Position numbers and translations under genes: made by a program. Under the pieces are notes generated by a model. That model worked only from the letters and a program-made list of their open reading frames with translations, ran no database searches and had not been told where the DNA came from. 64,000 bases of DNA from an uncultured Verrucomicrobiota bacterium (GTDB lineage: Bacteria > Verrucomicrobiota > Verrucomicrobiia > Limisphaerales > UBA9464): contig CAIXUG010000077.1 in assembly GCA_903922605.1 (NCBI GenBank), forward strand, positions 19,959-83,958. Direction: 5' to 3'. Positions within the stretch are counted from its first letter, which is position 1. Every line of letters begins with the position of its first letter. This document shows positions 26,757 through 35,537 of this stretch, piece by piece.

Positions 26757-27209
26757 TCACCAGAGGAAGGACTTGGTCTCGGCGAGTTCCGTGTCGCCGT
26801 CGAGCAGGGTCAGGCGCCAGGCCTGGACTTCACCGGAGTCCTTGTAGGTCTGGCCATCGAGCGTCAGGCCGGTCCAGCCGCCGTGGAAGTGGCCGAGCTT
26901 CGCCGGGGATTCCAGCACGATGGGCTGCGTGAGCGGCCGGTTCGCCGTGCGAAGCTGGATGCGGAGCTTCAGGTGAGACGTGTCACTGACGTGGGCCTTC
27001 CACTGGACGTCGTAGCGCAGGCCCGAAATCCGGTCCGGATGCTTTCGGAGTTCGGCCTGATAGGCGTCCCGCTCGAAGAGGCTGGGGGAGAGCGAGTGCC
27101 GGCCCTTCTGATCGAGCAGGTGTGGCAGGACCTTGAGAATCTTCCCATCGGCAGCGAGTGCCGCCGAACCGATCAGCCAGAAAGCCAACAGAAGGAGCGG
27201 GCGGAACAT
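26757..27209 (-). CDS. exported hypothetical protein
   Basis: 150 residues with a clear signal peptide (FRPLLLLAFWLIGSAALA). The mature part contains HLLDQKGRHSLSPSLFERDAYQA followed by beta-rich segments (GLRYDVQWKAHVSD, LKLRIQLRTANRP). No known family was recognised. It lies four bases downstream of another exported unknown on the same strand, so the two are probably co-transcribed. Confidence 0.7.
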   Translation of the reverse strand: MFRPLLLLAFWLIGSAALAADGKILKVLPHLLDQKGRHSLSPSLFERDAYQAELRKHPDRISGLRYDVQWKAHVSDTSHLKLRIQLRTANRPLTQPIVLESPAKLGHFHGGWTGLTLDGQTYKDSGEVQAWRLTLLDGDTELAETKSFLW

Positions 27210-27213
27210 GCGT

Positions 27214-28290
27214 TTAGAAATCGCGGACCGGGCGGGGCAGGACCGCCGGTTGCGCCTGCATGATCAGTTCCGGGCGCTTTGGTTGGGGAGCCGGAACGAA
27301 AAGTGGCTGCTGGGAAAAGGTGGAAACCGGAGCCGGAGCGAACACTGCGGGGCGGGAAGAGGCAAAGCTACCCAGCACGCCCGCCACACTGGAGACCGCA
27401 TTGGGATCACGACCCAGGATGTTACGCAGATCGTCCTCATGGGTATTTCGCTGCCCCAATGGTTCGGTGACGCTGGAGAACGCGGAAGGGCCTGAGGGGC
27501 CAGTGACGGCGTTCGGCAGAGAAAAAATCTGGCCGATATGGGCAGCGGAACGGGCGGCGATGGCAGCCTGCGAATCGGCTGCGTCCTTGTCCGCGTCCCT
27601 GTCCTTGTCGCCCTGGCGAGCTGAGCCGAACGCGCTGTCGGATTTCTTGCTCGCCTTCGCGCGCGCAAAGGGATCGCTGAAGAAGGCTCGCGAAGCCTCC
27701 TTGTCCGAACCACCCTTTTCTGAGCCGCTGCGTGAGGAGCCGGAAGACAGCAGTTTATCGTCCGGGAACTGGTCCGGTGTCGCCGAAGGGTCATCCGCGT
27801 TGTCCTGATCCTTCTTCCGACGGATTTCCTTCAGCTTGTCCTGTTTGCCGTCGGAATCCTTGCTCAAAAAGCGTTTTTCGAGCGCCGTCCGGCGGCTGTT
27901 TACGACCTCTTCAAAGGGGTCCTCCTCCTTTTCCTGGCCCGCCTCAGACTGCTTGTTGCTGCCATTGATGAGCCAGTTCCTCTTTTCGTCCCACTTCTGC
28001 AGCAGCTTGGCCCGGGTCTTGGAGTCGATCACCATCGGGTTCTGCTGCGGAGTGTAGGAAGGCGGCAGGCCCACCGAAGACGAGGAACTTTTGGACGCAT
28101 TGCGGTCGAAAATCTTGTATTCGTTATCCACGTCCTTGCCCCGGACGGGGGCCAGCGACGAGGCGGTCTTGCCGGGTGGCTGACTGAAATCGGCCTGTTC
28201 CGACGCCGTCACCGTGAACGCCATGAGCCCGGCCGCCAGCGCGAGCGTCGCGCGGCCCGTGCGGGTCAGGTGGTTCAGCGGCCAATGCAT
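27214..28290 (-). CDS. exported low-complexity hypothetical protein
   Basis: 358 residues with a signal peptide at about 10-29 (TGRATLALAAGLMAFTVTAS). The mature protein is mostly disordered: a Ser run (KSSSSSVG), a charged centre rich in Lys, Glu and Asp (residues about 115-245) and a Pro/Ala-rich end. No domain is recognised. It is the likely first gene of a two-gene unit with the exported protein at 26757-27209 and follows the mrp stop by 43 bases on the same strand. Confidence 0.7.
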   Translation of the reverse strand: MHWPLNHLTRTGRATLALAAGLMAFTVTASEQADFSQPPGKTASSLAPVRGKDVDNEYKIFDRNASKSSSSSVGLPPSYTPQQNPMVIDSKTRAKLLQKWDEKRNWLINGSNKQSEAGQEKEEDPFEEVVNSRRTALEKRFLSKDSDGKQDKLKEIRRKKDQDNADDPSATPDQFPDDKLLSSGSSRSGSEKGGSDKEASRAFFSDPFARAKASKKSDSAFGSARQGDKDRDADKDAADSQAAIAARSAAHIGQIFSLPNAVTGPSGPSAFSSVTEPLGQRNTHEDDLRNILGRDPNAVSSVAGVLGSFASSRPAVFAPAPVSTFSQQPLFVPAPQPKRPELIMQAQPAVLPRPVRDF

Positions 28291-28333
28291 GCTTAGTCCG
28301 TAGCTGAGTCAGACCACGGCGTCAAAGCCCCAT

Positions 28334-29377
28334 TCAACCCAATTTTGCCCGCAACATCCGGGCGACCTCCAGAAAGGCCTGGGCCGGGGCGCTGTCCGGG
28401 GCCGAGACTACGATCGGCACGCCCCGGTCGCCGCCTTCGCGGATGGCCGTGAACAGGGGGATTTCCCCCAGAAAAGGCACGCCCTTGCGCGCCGCCTCGG
28501 CCTTGCCGCCACCGTGGCCGAAGATTTCCAGCCGCGAGCCGTCCGGGGCCGTGAAATAGCTCATGTTCTCCACGAGGCCGAGGATGGGCACGTTCACCTT
28601 CTCGAACATGGCCACGCCCTTGCGCACGACGCCGAGGGACGCCTCCTGCGGAGTGGTGACGATCACGCCGCCATCCAGCGGCACGATCTGGCAGAGGGAA
28701 AGCTGCGCATCGCCGGTCCCGGGCGGCAGGTCCACCAGCAGGTAGTCCAGCGTGCCCCAGTCCACCTGGTGGATGAACTGCTGGATGGTCTTCTGGATCA
28801 TGGGCCCGCGCCAGATGACCGGCTGGTCGTCCGTGATGAGGAAGCCCATGCTCATGAGCTTCACGCCGTGGGCGACCGGCGGGATCAGCTTCTCGTCCTC
28901 CGTGAGGCCGGGACGCTGGTTGAGCCCCATCATCAGTGGAATGCTGGGGCCGTAGATGTCGCAGTCCAGTAGGCCGACCTTGGCTCCCAGGAGTTGCAGC
29001 GCGCAGGCGAGGTTCACGGAGCAGGTGGATTTGCCGACGCCGCCCTTGCCGGAAGCGACCGCGACAATGCGGGCGAGCCCGGGAATCTTGGTTTTGGCCC
29101 CGAGCGTTGGCGCGGCAGCCGCAACTTGCTGGGGCGTGGGTACCCGCAACTGGATATGCGCATCGGTCAGGCCTTCGATGCGGTCGCGCAGGGCGAGCCG
29201 GGCGGCATCGGCGATCTGCTCGCCGAGTTCCTGGTTCGGCGTGGTCAGCTCGATGAGCACGCCCACGGCCATGCCGTCGATCTGGATGTCCTTCACCAAC
29301 CCGAACGACACGATGTCGCGGCTGTAGCCGGGATATTTGACGGTCTTGAGGACGGCGAGGACGGTTTCTTGAGTCAT
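28334..29377 (-). CDS. mrp: Mrp/ApbC-type P-loop iron-sulfur carrier protein
   Basis: 347 residues. The N-terminal 80 residues are a MIP18/DUF59-like domain, followed by a ParA-like ATPase with the deviant Walker A SGKGGVGKST at 109-118, the motif DCDIYGPS and DLPPGTGD. Mrp proteins bind and pass on iron-sulfur clusters in the cytoplasm. In most of the family a CxxC motif follows ENMS; here residues 271-287 read NMSYFTAPDGSRLEIFG, with no Cys at that place. The protein may therefore hold a cluster differently or work only as an ATPase partner. Start ATG is at 29375-29377. Confidence 0.9.
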   Translation of the reverse strand: MTQETVLAVLKTVKYPGYSRDIVSFGLVKDIQIDGMAVGVLIELTTPNQELGEQIADAARLALRDRIEGLTDAHIQLRVPTPQQVAAAAPTLGAKTKIPGLARIVAVASGKGGVGKSTCSVNLACALQLLGAKVGLLDCDIYGPSIPLMMGLNQRPGLTEDEKLIPPVAHGVKLMSMGFLITDDQPVIWRGPMIQKTIQQFIHQVDWGTLDYLLVDLPPGTGDAQLSLCQIVPLDGGVIVTTPQEASLGVVRKGVAMFEKVNVPILGLVENMSYFTAPDGSRLEIFGHGGGKAEAARKGVPFLGEIPLFTAIREGGDRGVPIVVSAPDSAPAQAFLEVARMLRAKLG

Positions 29378-29526
29378 GGATGGTATGGCGGCAGACGAAC
29401 GGCAGGCAGGCTAGAAGGCTCCGGCGTCCATCGCAACCAACGGGTGCGATGGATTCGTCCGTCTCAGGGAGGAGCCATCGGTCAACAGTCTTGCCTCGGG
29501 ATTCCGTCGCCGTAGGGTCGGCGCGC

Positions 29527-32500
29527 GTGTCCCCCTTTGGTGCCAACCTGATCCGGATCATGGTCTGGGTCGTGACCATCCTGCTGGCCGGCCGGCTGCG
29601 GGCGGAGGTGGCAACCGTGGCGGCGGATGACTATTTGATCCGCAACTTCACGGCCGATGACGGGCTGCGGAGCGACACGCTCTACGCGCTCGCTCAGGAC
29701 CGGGACGGCTACCTCTGGGGCGCCAGCGCCGTAGGTCTGGTGCGGTTTGACGGGGTGCGGTTCACCGTTTTTGACCGGGATAACACGCCCGGCTTCACGA
29801 CCCGGGCCGTGTACTCGGTCTCGCCGGATGCGGGCAGGGGGCTGTGGCTCACGGATGCGCATAATCGGCTCTTCCACTGGCGGGACGGCCAGCTCCATCC
29901 GGTGCCTCTGCAAATGGCTCCGGACGCCCCTTCGGAGACGGTGCTGCTCACCTTTCCGGATGCGCAGGGCAACCTCTGGATCTGGAGCCGGGAAGGGCAC
30001 AGGTATCTCTGGCGGGTGGGCCTGGCCAATCCGGAACCCGTCGGACTCGCCGGTTCGCAGGCCTTGCCCTGGCCTGGGAACGGCTCCGAATGGCACCAGT
30101 TGGGCGGGTCCGTTCCGGGCACCCTGCAATACGGGCTGCTCGCCGGCGGGCATTTCGTCGCCCGGGCCGATCCGGAAGGGGCGCGCGAATTTCGCAATCC
30201 GCGATGCTTCCCGCGGGTCGCGGGCGGCCAGTGGATGCTGGAGGATACCGGGGCCGAACTGAAGCTGCGGGCGTTGTCGGCGGCGGGCACGATCTCGGCG
30301 GCACGGACCCTGCCGCGCCTCCTCGGCGCGCCTCCCAACGCCTACCTGGAGGACCGGGAGGGCAATCTTTGGATCGCCCTGCCCGAAGCCGGTCTGGCAC
30401 TCCTCCGTCCGGATGGGGCATTGCGCAGGTTCACGCGGCCGGACGGCTTGCTTTCGGAGCGTATTCGCGGACTCCTCCTCGACCGCGAGGGGAACGTGTG
30501 GGTGGCCACCGATGGCGGCGGGCTTGCCCGGTTCACCCGCCGCCGCTTCCGGACGCTGGGGCGTGCGGAGGGCCTGCCCAGCGAGATCATCTACTCCGTG
30601 ATCGCGGCACCGGCTTCCAGTGGCGGCGGGCTGTGGGTCGCGACTCACGGCGGTGGCGTCCAGCGCTTCCGTGATGGACGGTTTGAGCGTCAACCCGGCT
30701 TTGATTCCTATCCCTGGGCACTGCATCTCGCTCCCGACGGGGCGCTCTGGGTCGGGGACCTGATGAATGGTCTCGGCACGCTCCGCAACGGATCGTTGAC
30801 GCCATTGGTGGCCTGGCGCCAGTCGGACGCCATCTGCGACGATCCTTCCGGAGGCGGCTGGGCCGGGGGCCAGGGACTCTTCCGTTGGCACGCGGGCAGC
30901 GCCAGCCTGGTTACGAACTGGCTGGGCGGGGGCAACATCACCTCGCTGGCCTGTGCCCGCGACGGCACGCTCCATTTGGGGACGACCGATGACGGACTCT
31001 GGATCCGGCGCGCAGGCGCCTTCGAGCGGCTGCCTCTCCCCGGGTGCCCGGCCGATGTCGAAATCAGCGCCCTGTACTTTGATTCCCAGGCTGTGCTCTG
31101 GGTCGGAACCGCCGGCCACGGCCTGTTCCGGTTCCGTCAGGGACAGTTCAAAGCGATTACAGTAAAGGATGGGCTCGCAGACCGCTCCGTGCTGGGCATC
31201 GCCGAAGATGGGATCGGCAGCTTCTGGTTCACTTCGCTGGCGGGCATTTTCCGCATCAGCCGGCAGGATCTGGACAATTTTTGCGAGGGACGGACCTCCC
31301 GGGTCACCTCATACCGTTTCGGCCAGGAAGACGGCCTGGCCGGGTTGCAATGCACGGGTTGGTCGCAACCCAAGATCGCCCGGACGGACGATGGCCGGAT
31401 GTGGTTCGCGACCATGCGGGGGCTGGCGGTGGCTGACCCGGCCGCCATGTCTGTGAATCCGGCGCCGCCGCCGGTGGTGATCGAGCAGATCAGCGCCGAT
31501 GGCCGTGTGCTGCAGGCCACCGGCAGTCCGGCGGCGTACCGTGTCGCCGCCGGCACGCGGCGGACCGAGGTGCAGTTCACCGCGCTCAGCCTCACGGCTC
31601 CGGGCCGGGTGCTGTTTCGCCACCGCTTCGTGGGCCGCGACGCCGAATGGACCGAAGCCTCGCCGGAGCGCCGTTTCGTGTTCGGCTCCCTGCCCCCCGG
31701 TCCCTACCGGCTTCAGGTAAGCGCCTGCAACAACGACGGGGTGTGGAATGAGGAGGGGGCGACGCTCGAATTTTCCGTGCTGCCGTTCTTCTGGCAGACG
31801 CTCTGGTTTCGTGCGGCCACGGGGGCTGCGGCCCTGGTCCTGGCGGTCTGGGGCATCCGCTGGGTGTCCCTCCGCAAAGTTCGCCGCCGGCTGGCCGAAC
31901 TGGAACGGCAGCAGGCGGTGGACCGCGAGCGCGCCCGCATCGCCCGCGACATGCATGACGACGTCGGCTCCGCGCTGACCCAGCTGACGCTGATCAGCTC
32001 GCCGATGGACCCCACCGGCGCGGCCACCGAATCTGCGCAGAACCGCCTCGCCCAGGTCACCGAGCTGTCCTGTGAAATCGTGGGCAAGCTGGACGAACTG
32101 GTCTGGACCGTGAACCCGCGCCACGACACCACCACCGGTCTCGTGGACTATCTCAGCCGGCATGCCGAGGAGTTGCTGCGGCCCGGCGGCGTGCAGGTTC
32201 GCTGCGACTTCGCGCCGGGCCTGGCCGAAGTGCCGTTCCCGGCGGATCGGCGCCACCAGGTGTTTCTCGCGTTCAAGGAGGCGATCAACAATGTCGTCAA
32301 ACACGCTCAGGCCACCGAAGTGTGGTTGCGGGTCCGGGTGGAGGCGGACGTCCTTCATTTCACCGTGGAGGACAACGGGCGGGGCTTTAATCCGGGGCCG
32401 TGCGCGACGGATGGCGACGGGCTCGCAAACATGAAGGAACGCCTGAGATCCGTCGGTGGAACGTGTGTGTTCGGCCGGACCGCGACCGGTGGAAACCGGG

Positions 32501-32550
32501 TCGAATTCCGGCTGCCCATGGCTGAGCCTTTCGCGCGGTTGGGCAATTGA
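29527..32550 (+). CDS. two-component sensor kinase with beta-propeller, Y_Y_Y and HisKA_3 domains
   Basis: 1007 residues from a GTG at 29527, which gives a signal sequence (LIRIMVWVVTILLAGRLRAE). The large periplasmic part is a set of propeller repeats recognisable by DGLRSDTLYALAQDRDGYLW-like motifs, followed by a Y_Y_Y domain (about 655-730). One membrane helix lies near 760-780. The kinase part has the phosphorylated His in RIARDMHDDVGS, N box FKEAINNVVKHA, G1 DNGRGF and G2 GDGLANMKERL. Such sensors often respond to polysaccharide breakdown products. The response regulator gene follows after 60 bases and is surely its partner. Confidence 0.88.
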   Translation: MSPFGANLIRIMVWVVTILLAGRLRAEVATVAADDYLIRNFTADDGLRSDTLYALAQDRDGYLWGASAVGLVRFDGVRFTVFDRDNTPGFTTRAVYSVSPDAGRGLWLTDAHNRLFHWRDGQLHPVPLQMAPDAPSETVLLTFPDAQGNLWIWSREGHRYLWRVGLANPEPVGLAGSQALPWPGNGSEWHQLGGSVPGTLQYGLLAGGHFVARADPEGAREFRNPRCFPRVAGGQWMLEDTGAELKLRALSAAGTISAARTLPRLLGAPPNAYLEDREGNLWIALPEAGLALLRPDGALRRFTRPDGLLSERIRGLLLDREGNVWVATDGGGLARFTRRRFRTLGRAEGLPSEIIYSVIAAPASSGGGLWVATHGGGVQRFRDGRFERQPGFDSYPWALHLAPDGALWVGDLMNGLGTLRNGSLTPLVAWRQSDAICDDPSGGGWAGGQGLFRWHAGSASLVTNWLGGGNITSLACARDGTLHLGTTDDGLWIRRAGAFERLPLPGCPADVEISALYFDSQAVLWVGTAGHGLFRFRQGQFKAITVKDGLADRSVLGIAEDGIGSFWFTSLAGIFRISRQDLDNFCEGRTSRVTSYRFGQEDGLAGLQCTGWSQPKIARTDDGRMWFATMRGLAVADPAAMSVNPAPPPVVIEQISADGRVLQATGSPAAYRVAAGTRRTEVQFTALSLTAPGRVLFRHRFVGRDAEWTEASPERRFVFGSLPPGPYRLQVSACNNDGVWNEEGATLEFSVLPFFWQTLWFRAATGAAALVLAVWGIRWVSLRKVRRRLAELERQQAVDRERARIARDMHDDVGSALTQLTLISSPMDPTGAATESAQNRLAQVTELSCEIVGKLDELVWTVNPRHDTTTGLVDYLSRHAEELLRPGGVQVRCDFAPGLAEVPFPADRRHQVFLAFKEAINNVVKHAQATEVWLRVRVEADVLHFTVEDNGRGFNPGPCATDGDGLANMKERLRSVGGTCVFGRTATGGNRVEFRLPMAEPFARLGN

Positions 32551-32610
32551 TCCATCCCCCGTTCATCCGATACCCATGCCCTTCGCCGCCGGCCAAACTT
32601 CACCGACCTG

Positions 32611-33258
32611 ATGTCCGCCAAAGCCCCACCACCGATCCGGGTCGCCGTCGTGGAAGATGACGACCGGCTGCGCGCCGGCTTCGTGTCGCGCCTGGAGCGC
32701 GCCGAGGGCTTCCGCTGCGTGGCCGCGTTTGCCAATACGGAACAGGCGCTGGCCCAGCTCGCCGAAGCCGCGCCCGAAGTGGTGCTCATGGACATCAACC
32801 TGCCGGGCAAATCGGGCATCGACTGTGTCCGCGAGCTCAAGCTGAAGCACCCGGCCATCCAATTTCTCATGCTCACGGTTTATGAGGATGTGGACCTGAT
32901 CTTCCGTTCGCTGCAGGCCGGGGCCACGGGCTACCTGCTCAAGCGGTCCGTGCCCGGGGAACTGCTCGACGCCATCCGGGACCTGCATGCCGGCGGAGCG
33001 CCGATGACCAGCCTGATCGCGCGCAAGGTGGTGGAATCCTTCGCCAGCAAAGCCCGGAGCGGCAGTCCGACACCCACCAGCCTCACCCCGCGCGAGCGGG
33101 AGATCGTGGAGGCCCTCGCCCAGGGCTGCCCCTACAAGGAAATTGCCGACCGTTGCGGCATCAGTCTTTCCACGGTTCGTACTCACCTCCAGCACATCTA
33201 CGAAAAGCTGCAGGTGAACAACCGCACCGAGGCGGTGGTGAAATTTCTGGGGCGGTAA
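32611..33258 (+). CDS. NarL/FixJ-family response regulator
   Basis: 215 residues. The receiver domain (residues 10-125) has acidic EDDD, the phospho-acceptor Asp in VLMDINLPG, Thr in MLTVYED and Lys in LLKRSVPG. A LuxR-type helix-turn-helix follows (LTPREREIVEALAQGCPYKEIADRCGISLSTVRTH is the DNA-binding region). It is partnered with the preceding HisKA_3 sensor. A perfect ATCGGAT-GAAC-ATCCGAT hairpin lies about 36-53 bases after the stop. Confidence 0.9.
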   Translation: MSAKAPPPIRVAVVEDDDRLRAGFVSRLERAEGFRCVAAFANTEQALAQLAEAAPEVVLMDINLPGKSGIDCVRELKLKHPAIQFLMLTVYEDVDLIFRSLQAGATGYLLKRSVPGELLDAIRDLHAGGAPMTSLIARKVVESFASKARSGSPTPTSLTPREREIVEALAQGCPYKEIADRCGISLSTVRTHLQHIYEKLQVNNRTEAVVKFLGR

Positions 33259-33354
33259 GGCAGTTTCAAAATTGAAATGGATCGGGACGCCTGCCATCGG
33301 ATGAACATCCGATACCGCTCGGCCGGGAGAATGTCATGGTGGTGGGCGAATCCC

Positions 33355-33378
33355 GCCGGCTGTGACCGGCTGATTTTT
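33355..33378 (+). terminator. possible intrinsic terminator or leader hairpin before the PEP-CTERM gene
   Basis: GCCGG (33355) pairs with CCGGC (33366) and is followed by TGATTTTT. The stem is short. It could end the sensor-regulator transcript or act in the leader of the downstream gene. Confidence 0.3.
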
Positions 33379-33408
33379 AACCATCCTAACGTTACAAGTC
33401 CCACCCTT

Positions 33409-34182
33409 ATGAAACCGTTTCTCACAAATCCCCTGATCGTGCTGGCGGCCCTTGCGGCGCTGGCCGCACCGGCGTTGGCCGACTATTCCAACGACTTCAC
33501 CTCCGGCAGCGATGCCGACTTCACCCACTATTCCCCATTGCAAGGGTTCGGGGCGGGCAGCGTGTATACGTTCCCCGCAGGCGGATACGGCATCAGCGCA
33601 CCCGCTTCACCGGCTCCAGGCGCACTCGGACCGGCCCGGGCGGGCTCCTTTCTCAGCGGGCAGAGCTACGCGGATTTCAACGTCACCTATGATATTCTCA
33701 GCTATTCGACCGCGAATGCGCAGTTCATGGGCGTCTTCGGCCGGGTGAGCACGCCGGGTCTGGGCACGCTCAACGGGTATGCCATGGGGCTCGACACCAC
33801 CACGGGACAGCTTTTCATCAGCCGGGTGCAGGGTGAGCAGTCGCTCGGACCGATCGGAGCCTCGGCGGTTTCGGCCGCGCTGACGCTGAACCCGGCCGAC
33901 GCCTACTCGCTCTCCTTCTCGGCGGTGGGTTCCGCCTTCACCGGCTCGCTCCGGGACAAATCGACGGGCACTCTCCTGGCGAGTGTCTCGGGTGCCGACA
34001 GCACCTATGCGAGCGGCGAACTCGGTTTCGGGGTGGCCGCCCAGACCCTGACGGCCGGGGCGTCCGCCGAGGCCGTTTTTGACAACCTGTCGGTTACCGC
34101 GGTGCCTGAGCCGGCCGGCTGGGCATTCACCGCTGCCGGCGGTCTCGTGGCGTTTGCCTGGCTACGTCGCCGGTCGAAGTAA
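33409..34182 (+). CDS. PEP-CTERM sorting-signal protein
   Basis: 257 residues from the ATG at 33409. A signal peptide (residues 1-24, LIVLAALAALAAPALA) precedes a beta-rich mature domain resembling concanavalin-like or laminin-G-like folds (YSNDFTSGSDADF, TYDILSYSTANAQFMGVFGRVS). The C-terminus holds the VPEPAGWAF motif, a hydrophobic helix and RRRSK, the PEP-CTERM signal handled by exosortase. The protein is therefore surface-displayed or released into the extracellular matrix. Exosortase is not in this window. Confidence 0.85.
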   Translation: MKPFLTNPLIVLAALAALAAPALADYSNDFTSGSDADFTHYSPLQGFGAGSVYTFPAGGYGISAPASPAPGALGPARAGSFLSGQSYADFNVTYDILSYSTANAQFMGVFGRVSTPGLGTLNGYAMGLDTTTGQLFISRVQGEQSLGPIGASAVSAALTLNPADAYSLSFSAVGSAFTGSLRDKSTGTLLASVSGADSTYASGELGFGVAAQTLTAGASAEAVFDNLSVTAVPEPAGWAFTAAGGLVAFAWLRRRSK

Positions 34183-34193
34183 GTCGGAGCAGG

Positions 34194-34226
34194 AAAAAGG
34201 CTGGCCGCATCCGGCGGCCAGCCTGT
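34194..34226. terminator. bidirectional intrinsic terminator
   Basis: GGCTGGCCGC pairs perfectly with GCGGCCAGCC (34199-34223). On the minus strand the stem is followed by TTTTTCC, a good terminator for the desulfurase gene. On the + strand it can end the PEP-CTERM transcript. Confidence 0.8.
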
Positions 34227-34256
34227 TCGGGACCTTGAGGAGGCTCAGGCAGTCTC

Positions 34257-35522
34257 TCAGTGCGCGGCCTTGCCGGAGACATCTGCGGCGTGCTGGGAGA
34301 AGGATTTGCCACGCCCCGTCGGCGCAATGACGGAGTCGATGACCCCGCGCTCGAACTCGTCCCACATCGGCGACATGCCGCGCAGCTTGGTCGCGATCTT
34401 CGCGAAGGTCTCGACCGTGTAGTCCACGTCCTCCTCGGTGTTCGCCATGCCGAGGGTCATGATGATGTTGCCCTGCGCGAGCGCGTGGTCGAGGCCGATG
34501 GCGCTGAGCACATGCGAAACCTTCAGCGACTTGCTCACGCAGCTCGAACCGCTGGCGACCGCGATGCCGTTCATGTCGCAGAGCAGGAGCTGTCCCTCGC
34601 CCTCGATGAACTCGGTCGAGAGGTTCAGGTTGGTCGAGATGCGCTTCGGGCCTGGCTCGGCGCCGTTGAGCTTGATGTACGTGATCTGCGACTTAAGGCC
34701 GTCCCACAGGCGCTTTTGCAGGTGGGCGGTGTGGGCGATGCGCTTCGGCAGTTCCGTCAGCGCGATCTCGGCCGCCACGCCGCCGCCCACGATCGCGGGC
34801 ACATTCTCCGTGCCGGCGCGCCGGCCGCCCTCCTGCACGCCACCGTGCATCATCGAGACGATGCGCGCCTTCTTGTTGCGGTAGAGCACGCCGACGCCCT
34901 TCGGCCCGTAAAAACGGTGGGGCGAGAAGCTTACGAGCGCCGCGCCGAATTCCTTCACGTCGATCGGCAGCCAACCGGCGCTGGCCTCGCAATCCACGTA
35001 GAGCGGCACGCCCTTCTCGCCGCAGATCTTCCCAACCTCGCGCATCGGCTGGATGGTACCAATGTCGTGGTTCACATGGTGGACGGCGACGAGCACGGTC
35101 TGGGGCGTGATGGCCGCGCGGAGTTCCTCCAGGTTGAGAACGCCTTCCTTGTCCACGCTCACGCGGGTGCAGGTCCAGCCCTGCTTCTCGAGGAACTCGA
35201 CCGAGTTGATCACGCTCGGGTGCTCGGTGGCGGAGATGACGAGGTGCTTGCCCTTGCGCTCGTTGGCGTAGGCGACGCCCTTGATCGCGAGGTTGGCGGA
35301 CTCGGTGCCGTCGGAGGTGAAGAAGATCTCCTCCTCGCTGTCGGCGTTGATGAGGGTGGCCATCTGCTGGCGGGCCTTCTTGAGCGCATCGCGCACGCGC
35401 AGGCCGTGCTGGTGCAGTGAAGACGGATTGCCGAAGGCCTCGGTGAAGTACGGCTTCATCGCGTCGAAGACTTCGGGCAGCACGGGCGTGCTGGACTGGT
35501 GGTCGAGAAAAACGTGGCGCAT
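34257..35522 (-). CDS. cysteine desulfurase-like protein (IscS/NifS family) without the canonical PLP lysine
   Basis: 421 residues, a class V aminotransferase fold. Family motifs are present: LDHQSSTPV near the start, TSDGTESANLAIKG, ATEH (His101), HHVNHDIGT, and the catalytic-Cys loop VASGSSCVSKSL (Cys328). However, the lysine that normally forms the Schiff base with pyridoxal phosphate (SxHK in IscS) is Arg203 here (FSPHRFYGPKG), and the Gln that stacks on the cofactor is Ala180 (DCEASAG). The enzyme would normally supply sulfur to IscU. A natural Lys-to-Asp change is known in Archaeoglobus IscS, so activity is not excluded. It closes the Isc-type cluster but is separated from iscU by three other genes. 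Confidence 0.85.
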   Translation of the reverse strand: MRHVFLDHQSSTPVLPEVFDAMKPYFTEAFGNPSSLHQHGLRVRDALKKARQQMATLINADSEEEIFFTSDGTESANLAIKGVAYANERKGKHLVISATEHPSVINSVEFLEKQGWTCTRVSVDKEGVLNLEELRAAITPQTVLVAVHHVNHDIGTIQPMREVGKICGEKGVPLYVDCEASAGWLPIDVKEFGAALVSFSPHRFYGPKGVGVLYRNKKARIVSMMHGGVQEGGRRAGTENVPAIVGGGVAAEIALTELPKRIAHTAHLQKRLWDGLKSQITYIKLNGAEPGPKRISTNLNLSTEFIEGEGQLLLCDMNGIAVASGSSCVSKSLKVSHVLSAIGLDHALAQGNIIMTLGMANTEEDVDYTVETFAKIATKLRGMSPMWDEFERGVIDSVIAPTGRGKSFSQHAADVSGKAAH

Positions 35523-35537
35523 AAGATTCAGGGAAAA

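Noticed and set aside
33320..33378. Cobalamin-riboswitch-like wording (GGGCGAATCCCGCCGG)
   Set aside because: The conserved B12 box and core are absent; only a short hairpin remains.
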